Position numbers and translations under genes: made by a program
The notes under the pieces: generated by a model
Databases searched by the model: none
The model's input: only the letters and a program-made list of their open reading frames with translations
Told to the model about the DNA's origin: nothing
NCBI RefSeq assembly: GCF_900116135.1
Contig: NZ_FOZX01000002.1
Location: 310,001 to 374,000, forward strand
Length of the DNA stretch: 64,000 nt
Direction of reading: 5' to 3'
Source: Saccharopolyspora flava
GTDB taxonomy: Bacteria; Actinomycetota; Actinomycetes; Mycobacteriales; Pseudonocardiaceae
Shown here: positions 54,703-62,701 of the stretch, in pieces
Position numbering within the stretch: position 1 is the stretch's first letter
How the letters are laid out: the number at the start of each line of letters is the position of its first letter

Positions 54703-55836
54703 TCACCAGCTGCCCCATTCGCCCACCGTCGCCGACTCCGCCAACTCGTCGTACCGCGACCGGACCCAGTCGTGCACGGCTCCGGAGACGTCCTTGCTGT
54801 CCGCGCGCTGCTCGAACCAACGCCAGTCGCAGTTGACGTTGACCTCGAGGAACACCCACTCGCCTGCCACGCGCAGCACGTCGAACCCCGCCACGTCCAG
54901 CTGCCAGCGCTCGCACAGCCGCAGCAGCGGCTCGGTCAGCTCCTCGGGCACGTCGACCGGTTCGACCACGACCGACTCGGGATCGACCCACAGCTGCGCC
55001 GGGTCGAGCTTGTGCACCCGGAACCCGATCGCGCGCCCGCCCACCACGAACACCCGCAGCTCCTCGTCGGCGTCGAGGAACTGCTGCACCAGCACGGGGG
55101 CCGGTTCGCGCGCCTCGCCGCCCGTGCGGCGGACGTCCAGCGGCTGCGGGAACAGCCCGCGCAGCGCACCGGGTTCCGGTTCGAGCATGTGGTGACCGGC
55201 GGTCTTGACGATGCACTGCGCGCCACCGGGACGGCTGCGCCCGGGCATCGTGGTCACGGCGGTGCGCGGCACGCGCAGGCCGACCGACGCCGCGCCCTGC
55301 AGCTGCGTCAGCCGGTCGAGGCCTTCCCTGGACCGCCGCGTGTTCACCTGTCCCCAATCGTCCCGAGTGGTCAGCCAGTCACCGACCGCCTGCCACTGCT
55401 CCCGAACATAGGACCCGTAGACGGTTGCGGGATCAACGGGTACGGCGGTCATGTCGAAGTGTCGCCGCCAGATCAGTACCGGGCGCAAGAGCCAGCGCTG
55501 GAATTCGATCAGAGGAGTATCGGCGTAGACCGTCAGTGGCAGGTCGAGACACCGATCGGCGTCGATGCGCACCATTCGGATGTCGTGCTCGGCCAGCGCC
55601 AGGGAGAGGTCGTTCATCTCCATGTCGGTGGCGCGCGAGAGCACGACGACGCAGGGAACCGGATCGCCCGGCTCCTCCTCGACGAGACCCGCCTGGTACA
55701 TCCGCTCCTGGAAGTCCAGCGGGGTGTCCGGTGCGCGGACGAAGTAGTCCTGTCCCTGGAGCAGCACCGGTGTCGGGCGGAGTTCGGGTTCGGCCCGTTC
55801 CCCCATGTCAGCAGGCCGGTGTTCGGCCGCGCACAT
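54703..55836 (-). CDS. MvdD-like ATP-grasp ligase (candidate RiPP maturase)
   Basis: 377 aa. Residues 1-150 resemble the pre-ATP-grasp domain of MvdD/TgmB-type enzymes (VPCVVVLSRATDMEMNDLSL, RMVRIDADRCLDL, WLLRPVLIWRRHFD). Residues 190-350 form the ATP-grasp fold: CIVKTAGHHML (ATP Lys), VLVQQFLDADEELRVFVVGG, FRVHKLDPAQLWVD and the metal-binding end VFLEVNVNCDWRWFEQ. Such ligases make amide or ester links on ribosomal peptides. ATG 55836 lies 2 nt after the stop of a 42-residue peptide gene, its likely substrate or partner. No methyltransferase or transporter gene adjoins. Function is inference. Confidence 0.82.
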   Translation of the reverse strand: MCAAEHRPADMGERAEPELRPTPVLLQGQDYFVRAPDTPLDFQERMYQAGLVEEEPGDPVPCVVVLSRATDMEMNDLSLALAEHDIRMVRIDADRCLDLPLTVYADTPLIEFQRWLLRPVLIWRRHFDMTAVPVDPATVYGSYVREQWQAVGDWLTTRDDWGQVNTRRSREGLDRLTQLQGAASVGLRVPRTAVTTMPGRSRPGGAQCIVKTAGHHMLEPEPGALRGLFPQPLDVRRTGGEAREPAPVLVQQFLDADEELRVFVVGGRAIGFRVHKLDPAQLWVDPESVVVEPVDVPEELTEPLLRLCERWQLDVAGFDVLRVAGEWVFLEVNVNCDWRWFEQRADSKDVSGAVHDWVRSRYDELAESATVGEWGSW

Positions 55837-55838
55837 GG

Positions 55839-55967
55839 TCAGTCGTCCTTCTTCCGGAAGACCTTCGACGCTTCGGCGTAGTCGGCTTCGAAATCGGCGA
55901 TCGGGCCGTCCTGCGCTTCCCCACTGCGCAAGATCGCGGCCAGCTCTTTGAGCGTCAAGGGATTCAC
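55839..55967 (-). CDS. 42-residue peptide, candidate ATP-grasp substrate
   Basis: GTG 55967 to TGA 55839. N-terminal part NPLTLKELAAILRSGEAQ looks like an amphipathic leader helix; C-terminal part DGPIADFEADYAEASKVF then RKKDD mixes acids (Asp, Glu) with Ser, Tyr and Lys, which could be partners of ATP-grasp-made ester or amide rings. GGGGGAAGGG just upstream is a fair ribosome site; an in-frame ATG at 55988 would add seven residues but lacks spacing to its AAGG. Too short for default gene callers, but the 2-nt gap to the ligase gene strongly suggests a two-gene operon. Confidence 0.72.
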   Translation of the reverse strand: MNPLTLKELAAILRSGEAQDGPIADFEADYAEASKVFRKKDD

Positions 55968-56011
55968 CCCTTCCCCCGTGTGACGCATCCTTTCAGGTGA
56001 AGACCTGAGTT

Positions 56012-56050
56012 CAATCTTCGTTCCCGCTACTGATTGTCAAGGATAGCGGG
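56012..56050 (-). promoter_or_regulatory. candidate promoter/operator of the peptide-ligase operon
   Basis: Minus strand: perfect -35 TTGACA (56035-56040) with a weak -10 (AGATTG or AAGATT near 56012-56018). A 7-bp inverted repeat CCCGCTA (56023-56029) and TAGCGGG (56044-56050) brackets the -35, a plausible repressor or activator site. Confidence 0.45.
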
Positions 56051-56091
56051 TCGGCTGTCCACCGCCTGGACGAGGATCTTGGAAAACATGA

Positions 56092-56121
56092 AGGCCGCGC
56101 GTCATCATCGACGCGCGGCCT
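56092..56121 (-). terminator. terminator of the NADH dehydrogenase gene
   Basis: AGGCCGCGCGTC (56092-56103) pairs perfectly with GACGCGCGGCCT (56110-56121), loop ATCATC; 24 nt after the ndh stop. Confidence 0.8.
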
Positions 56122-56145
56122 GGTGTCCATCGGCCCGGTACGGCG

Positions 56146-57468
56146 TCAGCTCGCGGCGGCCCGCTCGAAGGCGGCGCGCGGGTTCTCGATCTGACCCATC
56201 GACACGGCTTCCCGCTTGAACAGGAAGGCCAGCGTCCAGTCGATGACGATCCGCATCTTCCGGTTGAACGTGGGCATCCGGCTCACGTGGTAGCTGCGGT
56301 GCATGAACCAGGCGACGAAGCCCTTGGCCTTGAACCCGTAGACGTCGGCGACGCCCTTGTACAGGCCCAGACCCGCGACCGAGCCGGCGTAGGCGTGCCG
56401 GTACTCCTTGGTCGGCTTGTCCCGCAGGGTCGCCAGCACGTTCTTGGCGAGCTGGTCGGCCTGGCGGACCGCGTGCTGCGCGGACGGGGCGCAGGTGGCG
56501 TTCGGGTCCTCGTCGGTCTTGGACAGGTCCGGCACCGCGGCGACGTCACCGGCGGCCCAGACCCCCGGCAGACCCTCGACCTGCATGTGCGCGGAGGCCT
56601 TGACGCGGCCCCGCTCGTCCAGCGGCAGGTCGCTGTTCTTGACCACCGGGTTGGCCTTCACACCCGCGTTCCACACCAGGGTGTCGGTGTCGAACTCGGT
56701 GCCGTCGGACAGGACCGCGTGACCGCCCTCGACCGACTTCAGGAAGGTGTTCAGGTAGACCTTGATGCCGCGCTCTTCGAGCGCCTTGACGACGTAGACG
56801 CCCATCTTCTCGCTCACCTCGGGCATCACCCGGCCGGCGGCTTCGACGAGCACCCAGGACATGTCCTCGGGGCCCACGTTCGGGTAGTCACGGCTCGCGT
56901 AGCGGGCCATGTCCTCCAGCTCGGCCAGCGCCTCGACACCGGCGAACCCGCCACCCACGAAGGTGAAGGTCAGCAGCCGCTTGCGCAGCTCCTCGTCGTC
57001 GGTGTTGGCCGCGGCGTCCATCTTGGCCAGAACGTGGTTGCGCAGGTACGTCGCCTCGCCCACGGTCTTGAGCCCGATGCCTTCCTCGGCGAGGCCGGGG
57101 ATTGGCAGCAGCCGGGACACCGAGCCCAGCGCCACGACGAGGACGTCGTAGGCGAGCGTCTCGGTGCCGCTCTGCGGGTTCTCGATCGTGACGAGCTTCT
57201 CGTCGTTCTTGATCTCGGTGACAGATGCGGTGATCACATGGCACCGCTTCAACACTCGTCGCAGTGGCGCTACCACGTGGCGGGGTTCAACCGAACCCGC
57301 GGCCGCTTCCGGTAGGAAGGGCTGGTAGGTCATGTGCGGCTGAGGATCGACGACCGTCACGGAGGCCTCACGGCGACCCAGCTTCTTCTGCAGCTGAAGT
57401 GCCGTGTACATGCCGACGTAACCGCCGCCGAGGATGAGAATCCGCGTGGGATCGGATTTACCAGCCAT
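56146..57468 (-). CDS. ndh: type II NADH dehydrogenase
   Basis: Single-subunit, non-proton-pumping NADH:menaquinone oxidoreductase on the inner membrane face. FAD motif ILILGGGYVGMYTALQL, NADH motif FTFVGGGFAGVEALAEL, second FAD motif GVWAAGDVAAVPDLS, quinone-side AAVPDL/APSAQHAVRQADQLAKN and a C-terminal amphipathic membrane anchor (FNRKMRIVIDWTLAFLFKRE). 440 aa. ATG 57468 (AGKSDPTRILIL) is preferred to an in-frame start at 57489. Confidence 0.94.
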   Translation of the reverse strand: MAGKSDPTRILILGGGYVGMYTALQLQKKLGRREASVTVVDPQPHMTYQPFLPEAAAGSVEPRHVVAPLRRVLKRCHVITASVTEIKNDEKLVTIENPQSGTETLAYDVLVVALGSVSRLLPIPGLAEEGIGLKTVGEATYLRNHVLAKMDAAANTDDEELRKRLLTFTFVGGGFAGVEALAELEDMARYASRDYPNVGPEDMSWVLVEAAGRVMPEVSEKMGVYVVKALEERGIKVYLNTFLKSVEGGHAVLSDGTEFDTDTLVWNAGVKANPVVKNSDLPLDERGRVKASAHMQVEGLPGVWAAGDVAAVPDLSKTDEDPNATCAPSAQHAVRQADQLAKNVLATLRDKPTKEYRHAYAGSVAGLGLYKGVADVYGFKAKGFVAWFMHRSYHVSRMPTFNRKMRIVIDWTLAFLFKREAVSMGQIENPRAAFERAAAS

Positions 57469-58181
57469 GGCTTTATCGTCGCACCACATACCGTGACCGC
57501 GCTGCAGCTACCCCCCTTAATGTGACGCCAGTCGCGAGTGGCGTCGATCACGATCAACGCGCGGTAGGCATCCATACGCGCTGCGTACGCGCTCTGTAAC
57601 GAACAAGCGCGGAAGGGTGAACCGGGCCTGGGCTGCACCGTTGATGTCCGGCGAGCCGGTTGCCGCCACCCTACCGAATCTTCGGCGAGCGGGGCCGGAC
57701 TCGAACCGATTCTTGACGAAGGTGACCGCCACCGGGGCGAACTTGTCAGAGAACGGCAACATCCAGGAAATTCCTCGTTGTTGATCAAGTCTACCGCCCG
57801 GCCCCGACCCCCACCGAACCTCCCACCGAACTCAACACCCCGGGAAGCAGAAGGACAGCTCCAGCCACAACCGCCCGTCTCTTCCACCGCTGACCCCGAA
57901 CATGCGTAAGGCCAGGGTCCCGGTCTGCCCCGGGTGCACCTGGCCTTACGACTCGCCCGACGCCCACGACGCCGCGCTCCTGCGCCGAAGCTATCCCAGG
58001 AGCGCCCTGAGCTCCAGAACTCGATCGACTGATCCCAGCCACGCCCCTCGAGCGTTCCCGTCGCCCGTGCGCACGTGGTCGGTGCCCTGACGCTGACGGT
58101 CGTGCGGTGGGTTTCGGACCGTGCTGTCGGGCCGGGGTGTCAGGCTGCTGCGAGTCCGGTTCGGAGAGGGAGGGCGTGGGG
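57469..58181. other. 713-bp region without a supported gene
   Basis: Between divergent ndh and the ABM-domain gene. It must hold the ndh promoter. Short open frames on the minus strand (57517-57762 and 57791-58042) have no ribosome site or recognisable domain. It contains an 11-bp palindrome AGGAAATTCCT near 57765 and the long inverted repeat at 57905-57950, listed separately. Confidence 0.45.
57905..57950. repeat. perfect 12-bp inverted repeat in gene-free region
   Basis: CGTAAGGCCAGG (57905-57916) and CCTGGCCTTACG (57939-57950) are perfectly complementary; the 22-nt interior can fold further (CCCGG with CCGGG). No T-run and no adjacent gene end on either strand. Could be a structured RNA, protein-binding site or remnant of a mobile element. 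Confidence 0.65.
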
Positions 58182-58478
58182 ATGTTCGGTTACATCGCTT
58201 CGATGAAGGCGAAGCCCGGTAAGCGGGACGAGGTCGTGGCGTTGCTGGTGGGTGGGGTGGAGAACCTGCGGCAGCACGGGTGCGAGTCGTACGTGGTGGC
58301 GACCTCGGCGACCGATGACGACACCATCTGGGTCACCGAGGTGTGGCGGAGCGAGGAGGACCACGCGGCGTCGCTGGAGCTGCCCGAAACCCGGAAGGCC
58401 ATCGGCGAGGCGATGCCGCTGCTGACGGGGGAGTTCACCGGACAGGCGACCTCGATCGCCGGAGGCCTCGGCGTGTGA
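58182..58478 (+). CDS. antibiotic biosynthesis monooxygenase (ABM) domain protein
   Basis: 98-aa ferredoxin-like ABM domain: FGYIASMKAKPGKRDEVVAL, GCESYVVATSATDDDTIWVT and EVWRSEEDHAASLELPETR with the usual beta-alpha-beta order. Members are small cofactor-free monooxygenases, heme-degrading enzymes or simply stress proteins; the catalytic function here is unknown. ATG 58182 with GAGAGGGAGGG upstream. Stands alone. Confidence 0.86.
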   Translation: MFGYIASMKAKPGKRDEVVALLVGGVENLRQHGCESYVVATSATDDDTIWVTEVWRSEEDHAASLELPETRKAIGEAMPLLTGEFTGQATSIAGGLGV

Positions 58479-58582
58479 CGGCGGTTGCCGGTGGGCGGTG
58501 ACAGACAGCTGTCACCGAAGATCACCCATGATCAAGGACCGGAACGTCCGGACGACCTCGGCCGCACTGCGCCGTTCCGGCG

Positions 58583-59026
58583 TCAGCCGGCGGCTTGGTC
58601 GTAGACGTACCCAGCGACCTGCTTCCGGTACTCGGAGTACGTCTCCAAAGCGAGCGGTACCGCTGCGGCAACGATGTCGTAGTCGATGCGCAGGTACTCG
58701 TGGACGATCGCGTTGCGCATGCCCACCGAAGGCTTGATCTTCTCGACGAGTTCCCCGGTCAGCGCACCGGCCTGTTCCATCAGGTCGAAGCTTTCGCGGT
58801 AGTTCTCCGGGGCACGACCGAGGACCACCGAGCCGATGTGAGTGTTGACGTCAGCAGCCAGATCGACCAGGCGGCAGGTCAACCGCTCGACAGCGGCCGC
58901 CGTCACCGGCTCCGACCGGAGCTTGTCCGCGTCGAGCGGCGTGATGCTCTGCAGGGTGGTGGTTGCGCGGTCGACCGCGTCGAGCTTGTTTCGGAGGACT
59001 TCGACGTCCAGGCGTCTGGGTGTCAT
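58583..59026 (-). CDS. hepT: HepT-like HEPN-domain ribonuclease toxin
   Basis: 147-aa helical HEPN (DUF86) protein. It carries the RX4HXY active motif as RNAIVHEY near residue 107, the site of tRNA/mRNA cleavage and of antitoxin-made AMPylation in known HepT/MntA pairs. VERLTCRLVDLAADVNTHIG is the other conserved helix. ATG 59026 overlaps the mntA stop by 4 nt. As the downstream partner of MntA it is a type VII toxin-antitoxin system. Confidence 0.88.
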   Translation of the reverse strand: MTPRRLDVEVLRNKLDAVDRATTTLQSITPLDADKLRSEPVTAAAVERLTCRLVDLAADVNTHIGSVVLGRAPENYRESFDLMEQAGALTGELVEKIKPSVGMRNAIVHEYLRIDYDIVAAAVPLALETYSEYRKQVAGYVYDQAAG

Positions 59027-59445
59027 CGACCAGCCATCAGTTTGAGGTCGAGGAGGCGAAGGTGTTTGGTCTCCATCTCCGTCGTCAGGGCCGCGATCTG
59101 CGCCAGCGTGAACAGACTCGGTTCCGCCTCGTACAGCAGCACGCTCTGCGGGCTGAGCGCGCGGGCGCTGGCGACGACACCGGCCGAGTTCAGCACGAGG
59201 AGATCGATGCCGTCGAAGCCGGTCAAGTCCATCAGGTCGTTGATCAACCCGATGACGTCCAACTCGGTTCCGGGAAGAGAGCGACAGGCGATGTCGAGGT
59301 CGCCCGGAGGCCGCATCGGCGCTTCTTCGACCGCGCTGCCGTGCACGACGAGCAGATCGAGGCCGTGCCTGGCGCACAGCTCCTCGATCTCGCCGGACTC
59401 CGCTGCGGAGTCGAGTCGTCCCAGCGCTTCGCGCGGTGTCGTCAT
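59023..59445 (-). CDS. mntA: MntA-like minimal nucleotidyltransferase antitoxin
   Basis: 140-aa MNT-fold protein. The GSX10DXD motif is visible: HGSAVEEAPMRPPGDLDIAC; a third acidic residue lies in FDGIDLLVLNSAG. In characterised pairs MntA AMPylates the Tyr of HepT. First gene of the two-gene operon, translationally coupled to hepT (ATGA). ATG 59445. Not a resistance aminoglycoside nucleotidyltransferase: it is half that size and paired with HEPN. Confidence 0.86.
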   Translation of the reverse strand: MTTPREALGRLDSAAESGEIEELCARHGLDLLVVHGSAVEEAPMRPPGDLDIACRSLPGTELDVIGLINDLMDLTGFDGIDLLVLNSAGVVASARALSPQSVLLYEAEPSLFTLAQIAALTTEMETKHLRLLDLKLMAGR

Positions 59446-59509
59446 CGCTCACCAGCATAACCGGACGGTGCAGTGGTGGACCGGGTGCGAGCGGGCGCGG
59501 TTTTGCGGT

Positions 59510-60157
59510 TCAGCTGCGGTAGGGCTTGCGGGCGAGGGGTAGGGCTGCGGCCCAGATGCGGCGCCAGAGGGGGCCGGGGAGGTAGCGGCTTCGCTCCTCC
59601 CGGGCCACGCGGGCTCGGGGGTGCTCCTTGAAACCGGCCGAGCCTGCGCTGTAGGTGAGGCGGTATTCGAGGGCGACGAGGTGCTTCACGCTCTTGTAGC
59701 CGTACTGATCTGCGGAGACGAGGCGGAGCGGGGCTCCGTGCTCGGGCGGGAGCTCGGCGCCGTTGAGACGGGTGGCGGCGAGAACCCGGTCCGCGCAGGC
59801 GTCTTCGAGTGCGAGGCACGAGCGGAAGCCGTCCAGTCCCGTGGCCATCAGCCACGTCGCGCGCGGGTGCGGGTGGACCGCGTCGGCGATCCGGGCGGCG
59901 AGGTCGCGGAACCGGAACCCGGACCAGTGCAGGTCGAGCGCGCTCCACGTGGTCACGCAGTGCAGGTCGCTGCGCTGCTCGTGCTCGGGCAGCCCGTCGA
60001 GGAGCTCCGCGAGGTCGAACTGGGCGGGCCGCCGGACCGCGCCCTGGACGGTCAGGACCGGGCGTTCCGGCACGGCGGCGAGGCGTCGTGCGAACTCCGG
60101 GAGCCCGAACCGCTCCAGCTGCGCGACGCGCTGGCCGGTGGGGAGTTCTCGGTCCAC
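59510..60157 (-). CDS. molybdopterin-dependent oxidoreductase (sulfite-oxidase fold)
   Basis: 215 aa of the SUOX/YedY molybdopterin fold. The Mo-ligating Cys is in DLHCVTTWSALDLHWSG; QGAVRRPAQFDLAELLDGLP and PPEHGAPLRLVSADQYGYKS with VKHLVALEYRLTYS are family blocks. No signal peptide or dimerisation domain is seen, so it may act in the cytoplasm or need a partner subunit. GTG 60157 (MDRELPTGQRVAQLERFG). Substrate unknown. Confidence 0.85.
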   Translation of the reverse strand: MDRELPTGQRVAQLERFGLPEFARRLAAVPERPVLTVQGAVRRPAQFDLAELLDGLPEHEQRSDLHCVTTWSALDLHWSGFRFRDLAARIADAVHPHPRATWLMATGLDGFRSCLALEDACADRVLAATRLNGAELPPEHGAPLRLVSADQYGYKSVKHLVALEYRLTYSAGSAGFKEHPRARVAREERSRYLPGPLWRRIWAAALPLARKPYRS

Positions 60158-60199
60158 CCTCCGAGCGTCCCACCGTCGGGGCCGGGTGTCCGGAGGACG

Positions 60200-60265
60200 G
60201 CAGTTTTAGTCCAAACTGCCGAGGGTCGATGCCCGAAATGTCCGGACAGTTTGGACTAAAACTGT
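60200..60265. repeat. dispersed inverted-repeat element, copy 4
   Basis: Perfect 18-bp arms CAGTTTTAGTCCAAACTG (60201-60218) and its complement (60247-60264). The interior TCGATGCCCGAAATGTCC matches copy 2. It lies 82 nt beyond the stop of the uracil-glycosylase gene and just upstream of the molybdopterin gene, both on the minus strand. Confidence 0.84.
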
Positions 60266-60347
60266 CCCCTGGTGAGGAACGCACCCGAACCCTCTCGTTG
60301 CCCCGAGTGGTAATAGCGGGACGTTTCATGCGGTGGGAGTGCTCGGA

Positions 60348-61115
60348 TCAGTCGGCCGCGGCCAGGGTTTTCGCCTGGGTGAAGACCTCTTGGAGCATCT
60401 CCGGGGTGAGTTTTCCGGTGAAGGTGTTCTGCTGGCTGACGTGGTAGCAGCCGAGGAGGTGGAGCGGGGCTCCGTCGTCGGTGGCGGGGAGTTCGGCGTG
60501 GGCGAGGTGGCCGAACTTCGGGCGCGGGCGGGGAAGCTGCCAGGCCGCGTTGGCGAGGACCGGGAGGAGGGCCTGCCAGCCGAAGGCGCCGAGGACGACC
60601 ACGACCCGCAGCGTCGGCCGGAGCAGGTCGAGTTCGCGGACGAGCCAGGGGCGGCAGGTGTCGCGTTCGGCCGGGGTGGGCTTGTTGGCCGGTGGAGCGC
60701 AGTGGACCGGGGCGGTGATCCGGACGTCGCGCAGGGTCAGGCCGTCGTGCGATGAGACCGCGTGCGGCTGCGAGGCCAGGCCGACCTCGTGCAGCGCCCG
60801 GAACAGGACGTCGCCCGAGCGGTCCCCGGTGAACATCCGGCCGGTGCGGTTGGCGCCGTGCGCGGCCGGGGCCAGGCCGACGATCGCGATCCGCGCGTCG
60901 TGCGGGCCGAAGCCCGGGATCGGACGGCCCCAGTACTCCTCGTCGCGGAACGCGGCGCGCTTGACGCGGGCGATCTCCTCGCGCCAGGCGACGAGCCGGG
61001 GGCAGGCCGTGCAGCGGGTGACGAGTTCGTCCAGTTCGGTCAGATCACCGGCGCGCGGGGCCGCGTCGGCGGGCGAACCCACCGGGGAGGAGATCAACTC
61101 CGATGTCGTTTCCAC
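60348..61115 (-). CDS. family 5 uracil-DNA glycosylase (UdgB-like)
   Basis: Removes uracil and deaminated bases from DNA in base-excision repair. Motif A is GLAPAAHGANRTGRMFTGD (the Ala-Asn pattern without a catalytic Asp typifies family 5), motif B is CYHVSQQNTFTGKLT. Four Cys (CTACPRL, PVHCAPP, DTCRPW) should bind a [4Fe-4S] cluster. 255 aa. GTG 61115 follows GGAGC; an earlier in-frame start at 61241 would add 42 unlike residues. Confidence 0.9.
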   Translation of the reverse strand: METTSELISSPVGSPADAAPRAGDLTELDELVTRCTACPRLVAWREEIARVKRAAFRDEEYWGRPIPGFGPHDARIAIVGLAPAAHGANRTGRMFTGDRSGDVLFRALHEVGLASQPHAVSSHDGLTLRDVRITAPVHCAPPANKPTPAERDTCRPWLVRELDLLRPTLRVVVVLGAFGWQALLPVLANAAWQLPRPRPKFGHLAHAELPATDDGAPLHLLGCYHVSQQNTFTGKLTPEMLQEVFTQAKTLAAAD

Positions 61116-61164
61116 GCTCCAAAACTGACAGAAGACGCCTCCGGTGGCACGTACTGTGGGCGGC

Positions 61165-62631
61165 ATGGCAGAGGAGAAGGCCGCCGAGGCGACGCAGCAG
61201 GAAACCACCCCCGCCGAGCCGGTGGACGACCTGGTCAGCACCCATCACGCGATCACCGTGGACGGCACCGAGCTGTCCTACACCGCCACCACGGGACGCC
61301 TGGTGCTGCGCGACGAGGTCTACGCCGACGGCAAGTTCGACGGGCACAAGGCCAAGGCCGAGGTCTTCCTGACCTCCTACGTCCTCGACGCCGCACCGGA
61401 TTCGAACCGCCCGGTGACCTTCGCGTTCAACGGCGGACCCGGGTCGGCGAGCGTGTGGCTGCACCTGGGCGTGCTGGGGCCGCGCCGGGTGATCTCCGGC
61501 GACGCCGGGGACCTCGCGCCGCCGCCGTACGGGCTGGCCGACAACCCCGAGACGCTGCTCAAGCACAGCGACCTGGTGTTCATCGACCCCGTCTCCACCG
61601 GCTACTCGCGGGCCGTCGAGGGCGGAAAACCCGGCGACTTCCACGGTTTCCAGGGCGACGTCGAGTCGATCGCCGAGGTCATCCGGCTGTGGACGACCCG
61701 CAACAGCCGGTGGATGTCGCCGAAGTACCTCGCCGGCGAGTCCTACGGGACGCTGCGCGCGGCGGCGCTGGCCGATCACCTGCAGTCGCGGCACGGGCTG
61801 TACCCGAACGGCCTGCTGCTGATCTCGTCGGTGCTGGACATGGGCACGATCCGGTTCACCGAGGGCAACGACCTGCCGTACTCGCTGTACCTGCCGACCT
61901 ACGCCGCCATCGCCCACCACCACGGCAAGCACGGCGACCGGCCGCTGCGCGAGGTCCTCGACGAGGCCGAGAAGTTCGCCGCCGAGGACTACCCGTGGGC
62001 GCTGGCCCGGGGCGCGCGGCTCACGCCGGAGGAGCGGGCGGACGTGGTGCGCAGGCTCGCCGAGCTGTCCGGCCTGTCCGAGGACTACGTGGACCGCGTC
62101 AACCTGCGCATCGAGCACATCCGGTTCTTCACCGAGCTGCTGCGCGACGAGCGCAGGACCGTCGGCCGGATGGACGGCCGGTTCACCGGGTGGGAGCCGG
62201 ACGCGGCGGTGGAGCGCTTCACCGACGACCCGAGCATCTCCGGCATCCGCGGCGCCTACTCGGCGGCGATCAACCACTACCTGCGCGAGGAGCTCGACTA
62301 CCGCAGCGACCTGCCCTACGAGACGCTGACCGGCCGCGTTCACCCGTGGTCCTACAAGGAGTTCGAGGGCGCGGCGGTGTCGGTGGTGGACAAGCTGGGC
62401 TCGGCGATGCAGGCCAACCCGCACCTGCGGGTGCACGTGGGCTGCGGCTACACCGACGGCGCCACGCCGTACTTCGCCGCCGAGCACGTGCTGGCCCGGC
62501 TGCCCGTCCCGGACGAGCTGCGCGACAACATCGACGTCCGCTACTACCCGGCGGGCCACATGATGTACGTCCACGAGCCGTCCCGGCTCCAGCAGTCCGA
62601 GGACCTCGCGCGCTTCGTCAGCGGAACCTGA
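61165..62631 (+). CDS. S10-family serine carboxypeptidase-like protein
   Basis: 488-aa alpha/beta-hydrolase peptidase. Oxyanion loop FAFNGGPGSASVWLHLG, nucleophile Ser in LAGESYGTLRAAALA, Asp in CGYTDGATP and His in YYPAGHMMYVHE give the complete S10 triad. No signal peptide, so cytoplasmic, unlike the vacuolar or secreted eukaryotic enzymes. ATG 61165 (AEEKAAEATQQETTPAEP); the upstream in-frame 61144 start is less likely. Divergent from the uracil glycosylase. Confidence 0.92.
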   Translation: MAEEKAAEATQQETTPAEPVDDLVSTHHAITVDGTELSYTATTGRLVLRDEVYADGKFDGHKAKAEVFLTSYVLDAAPDSNRPVTFAFNGGPGSASVWLHLGVLGPRRVISGDAGDLAPPPYGLADNPETLLKHSDLVFIDPVSTGYSRAVEGGKPGDFHGFQGDVESIAEVIRLWTTRNSRWMSPKYLAGESYGTLRAAALADHLQSRHGLYPNGLLLISSVLDMGTIRFTEGNDLPYSLYLPTYAAIAHHHGKHGDRPLREVLDEAEKFAAEDYPWALARGARLTPEERADVVRRLAELSGLSEDYVDRVNLRIEHIRFFTELLRDERRTVGRMDGRFTGWEPDAAVERFTDDPSISGIRGAYSAAINHYLREELDYRSDLPYETLTGRVHPWSYKEFEGAAVSVVDKLGSAMQANPHLRVHVGCGYTDGATPYFAAEHVLARLPVPDELRDNIDVRYYPAGHMMYVHEPSRLQQSEDLARFVSGT

Positions 62632-62666
62632 CGCGGGAAATCGCGCGGCACGGCCCTCGCTTGCGA

Positions 62667-62701
62667 TTGACAGGGCCGGTCGGTGGGTGACACTGATCGG
62701 G
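62667..62701 (+). promoter_or_regulatory. promoter giving a leaderless sepF-like transcript
   Basis: -35 TTGACA (62667-62672), 16-bp spacer, -10 GACACT (62689-62694), then six nt to GTG at 62701, about where transcription should begin. Leaderless mRNAs are common in actinobacteria and would explain why no ribosome site is visible. Confidence 0.5.

Noticed and set aside
54703-55836. ATP-grasp protein as glutathione synthetase or D-Ala ligase
   Set aside because: The N-terminal WRR(H)FD region and the LEVNVNCDWRWFE end fit the MvdD-like group, and mca shows a mycothiol-based thiol system.
57517-57762. 81-codon minus-strand frame upstream of ndh
   Set aside because: No ribosome site, no codon bias and no recognisable domain.
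59023-59445. MNT gene as an aminoglycoside nucleotidyltransferase
   Set aside because: Only 140 aa and coupled to a HEPN partner; this is the MntA antitoxin arrangement.
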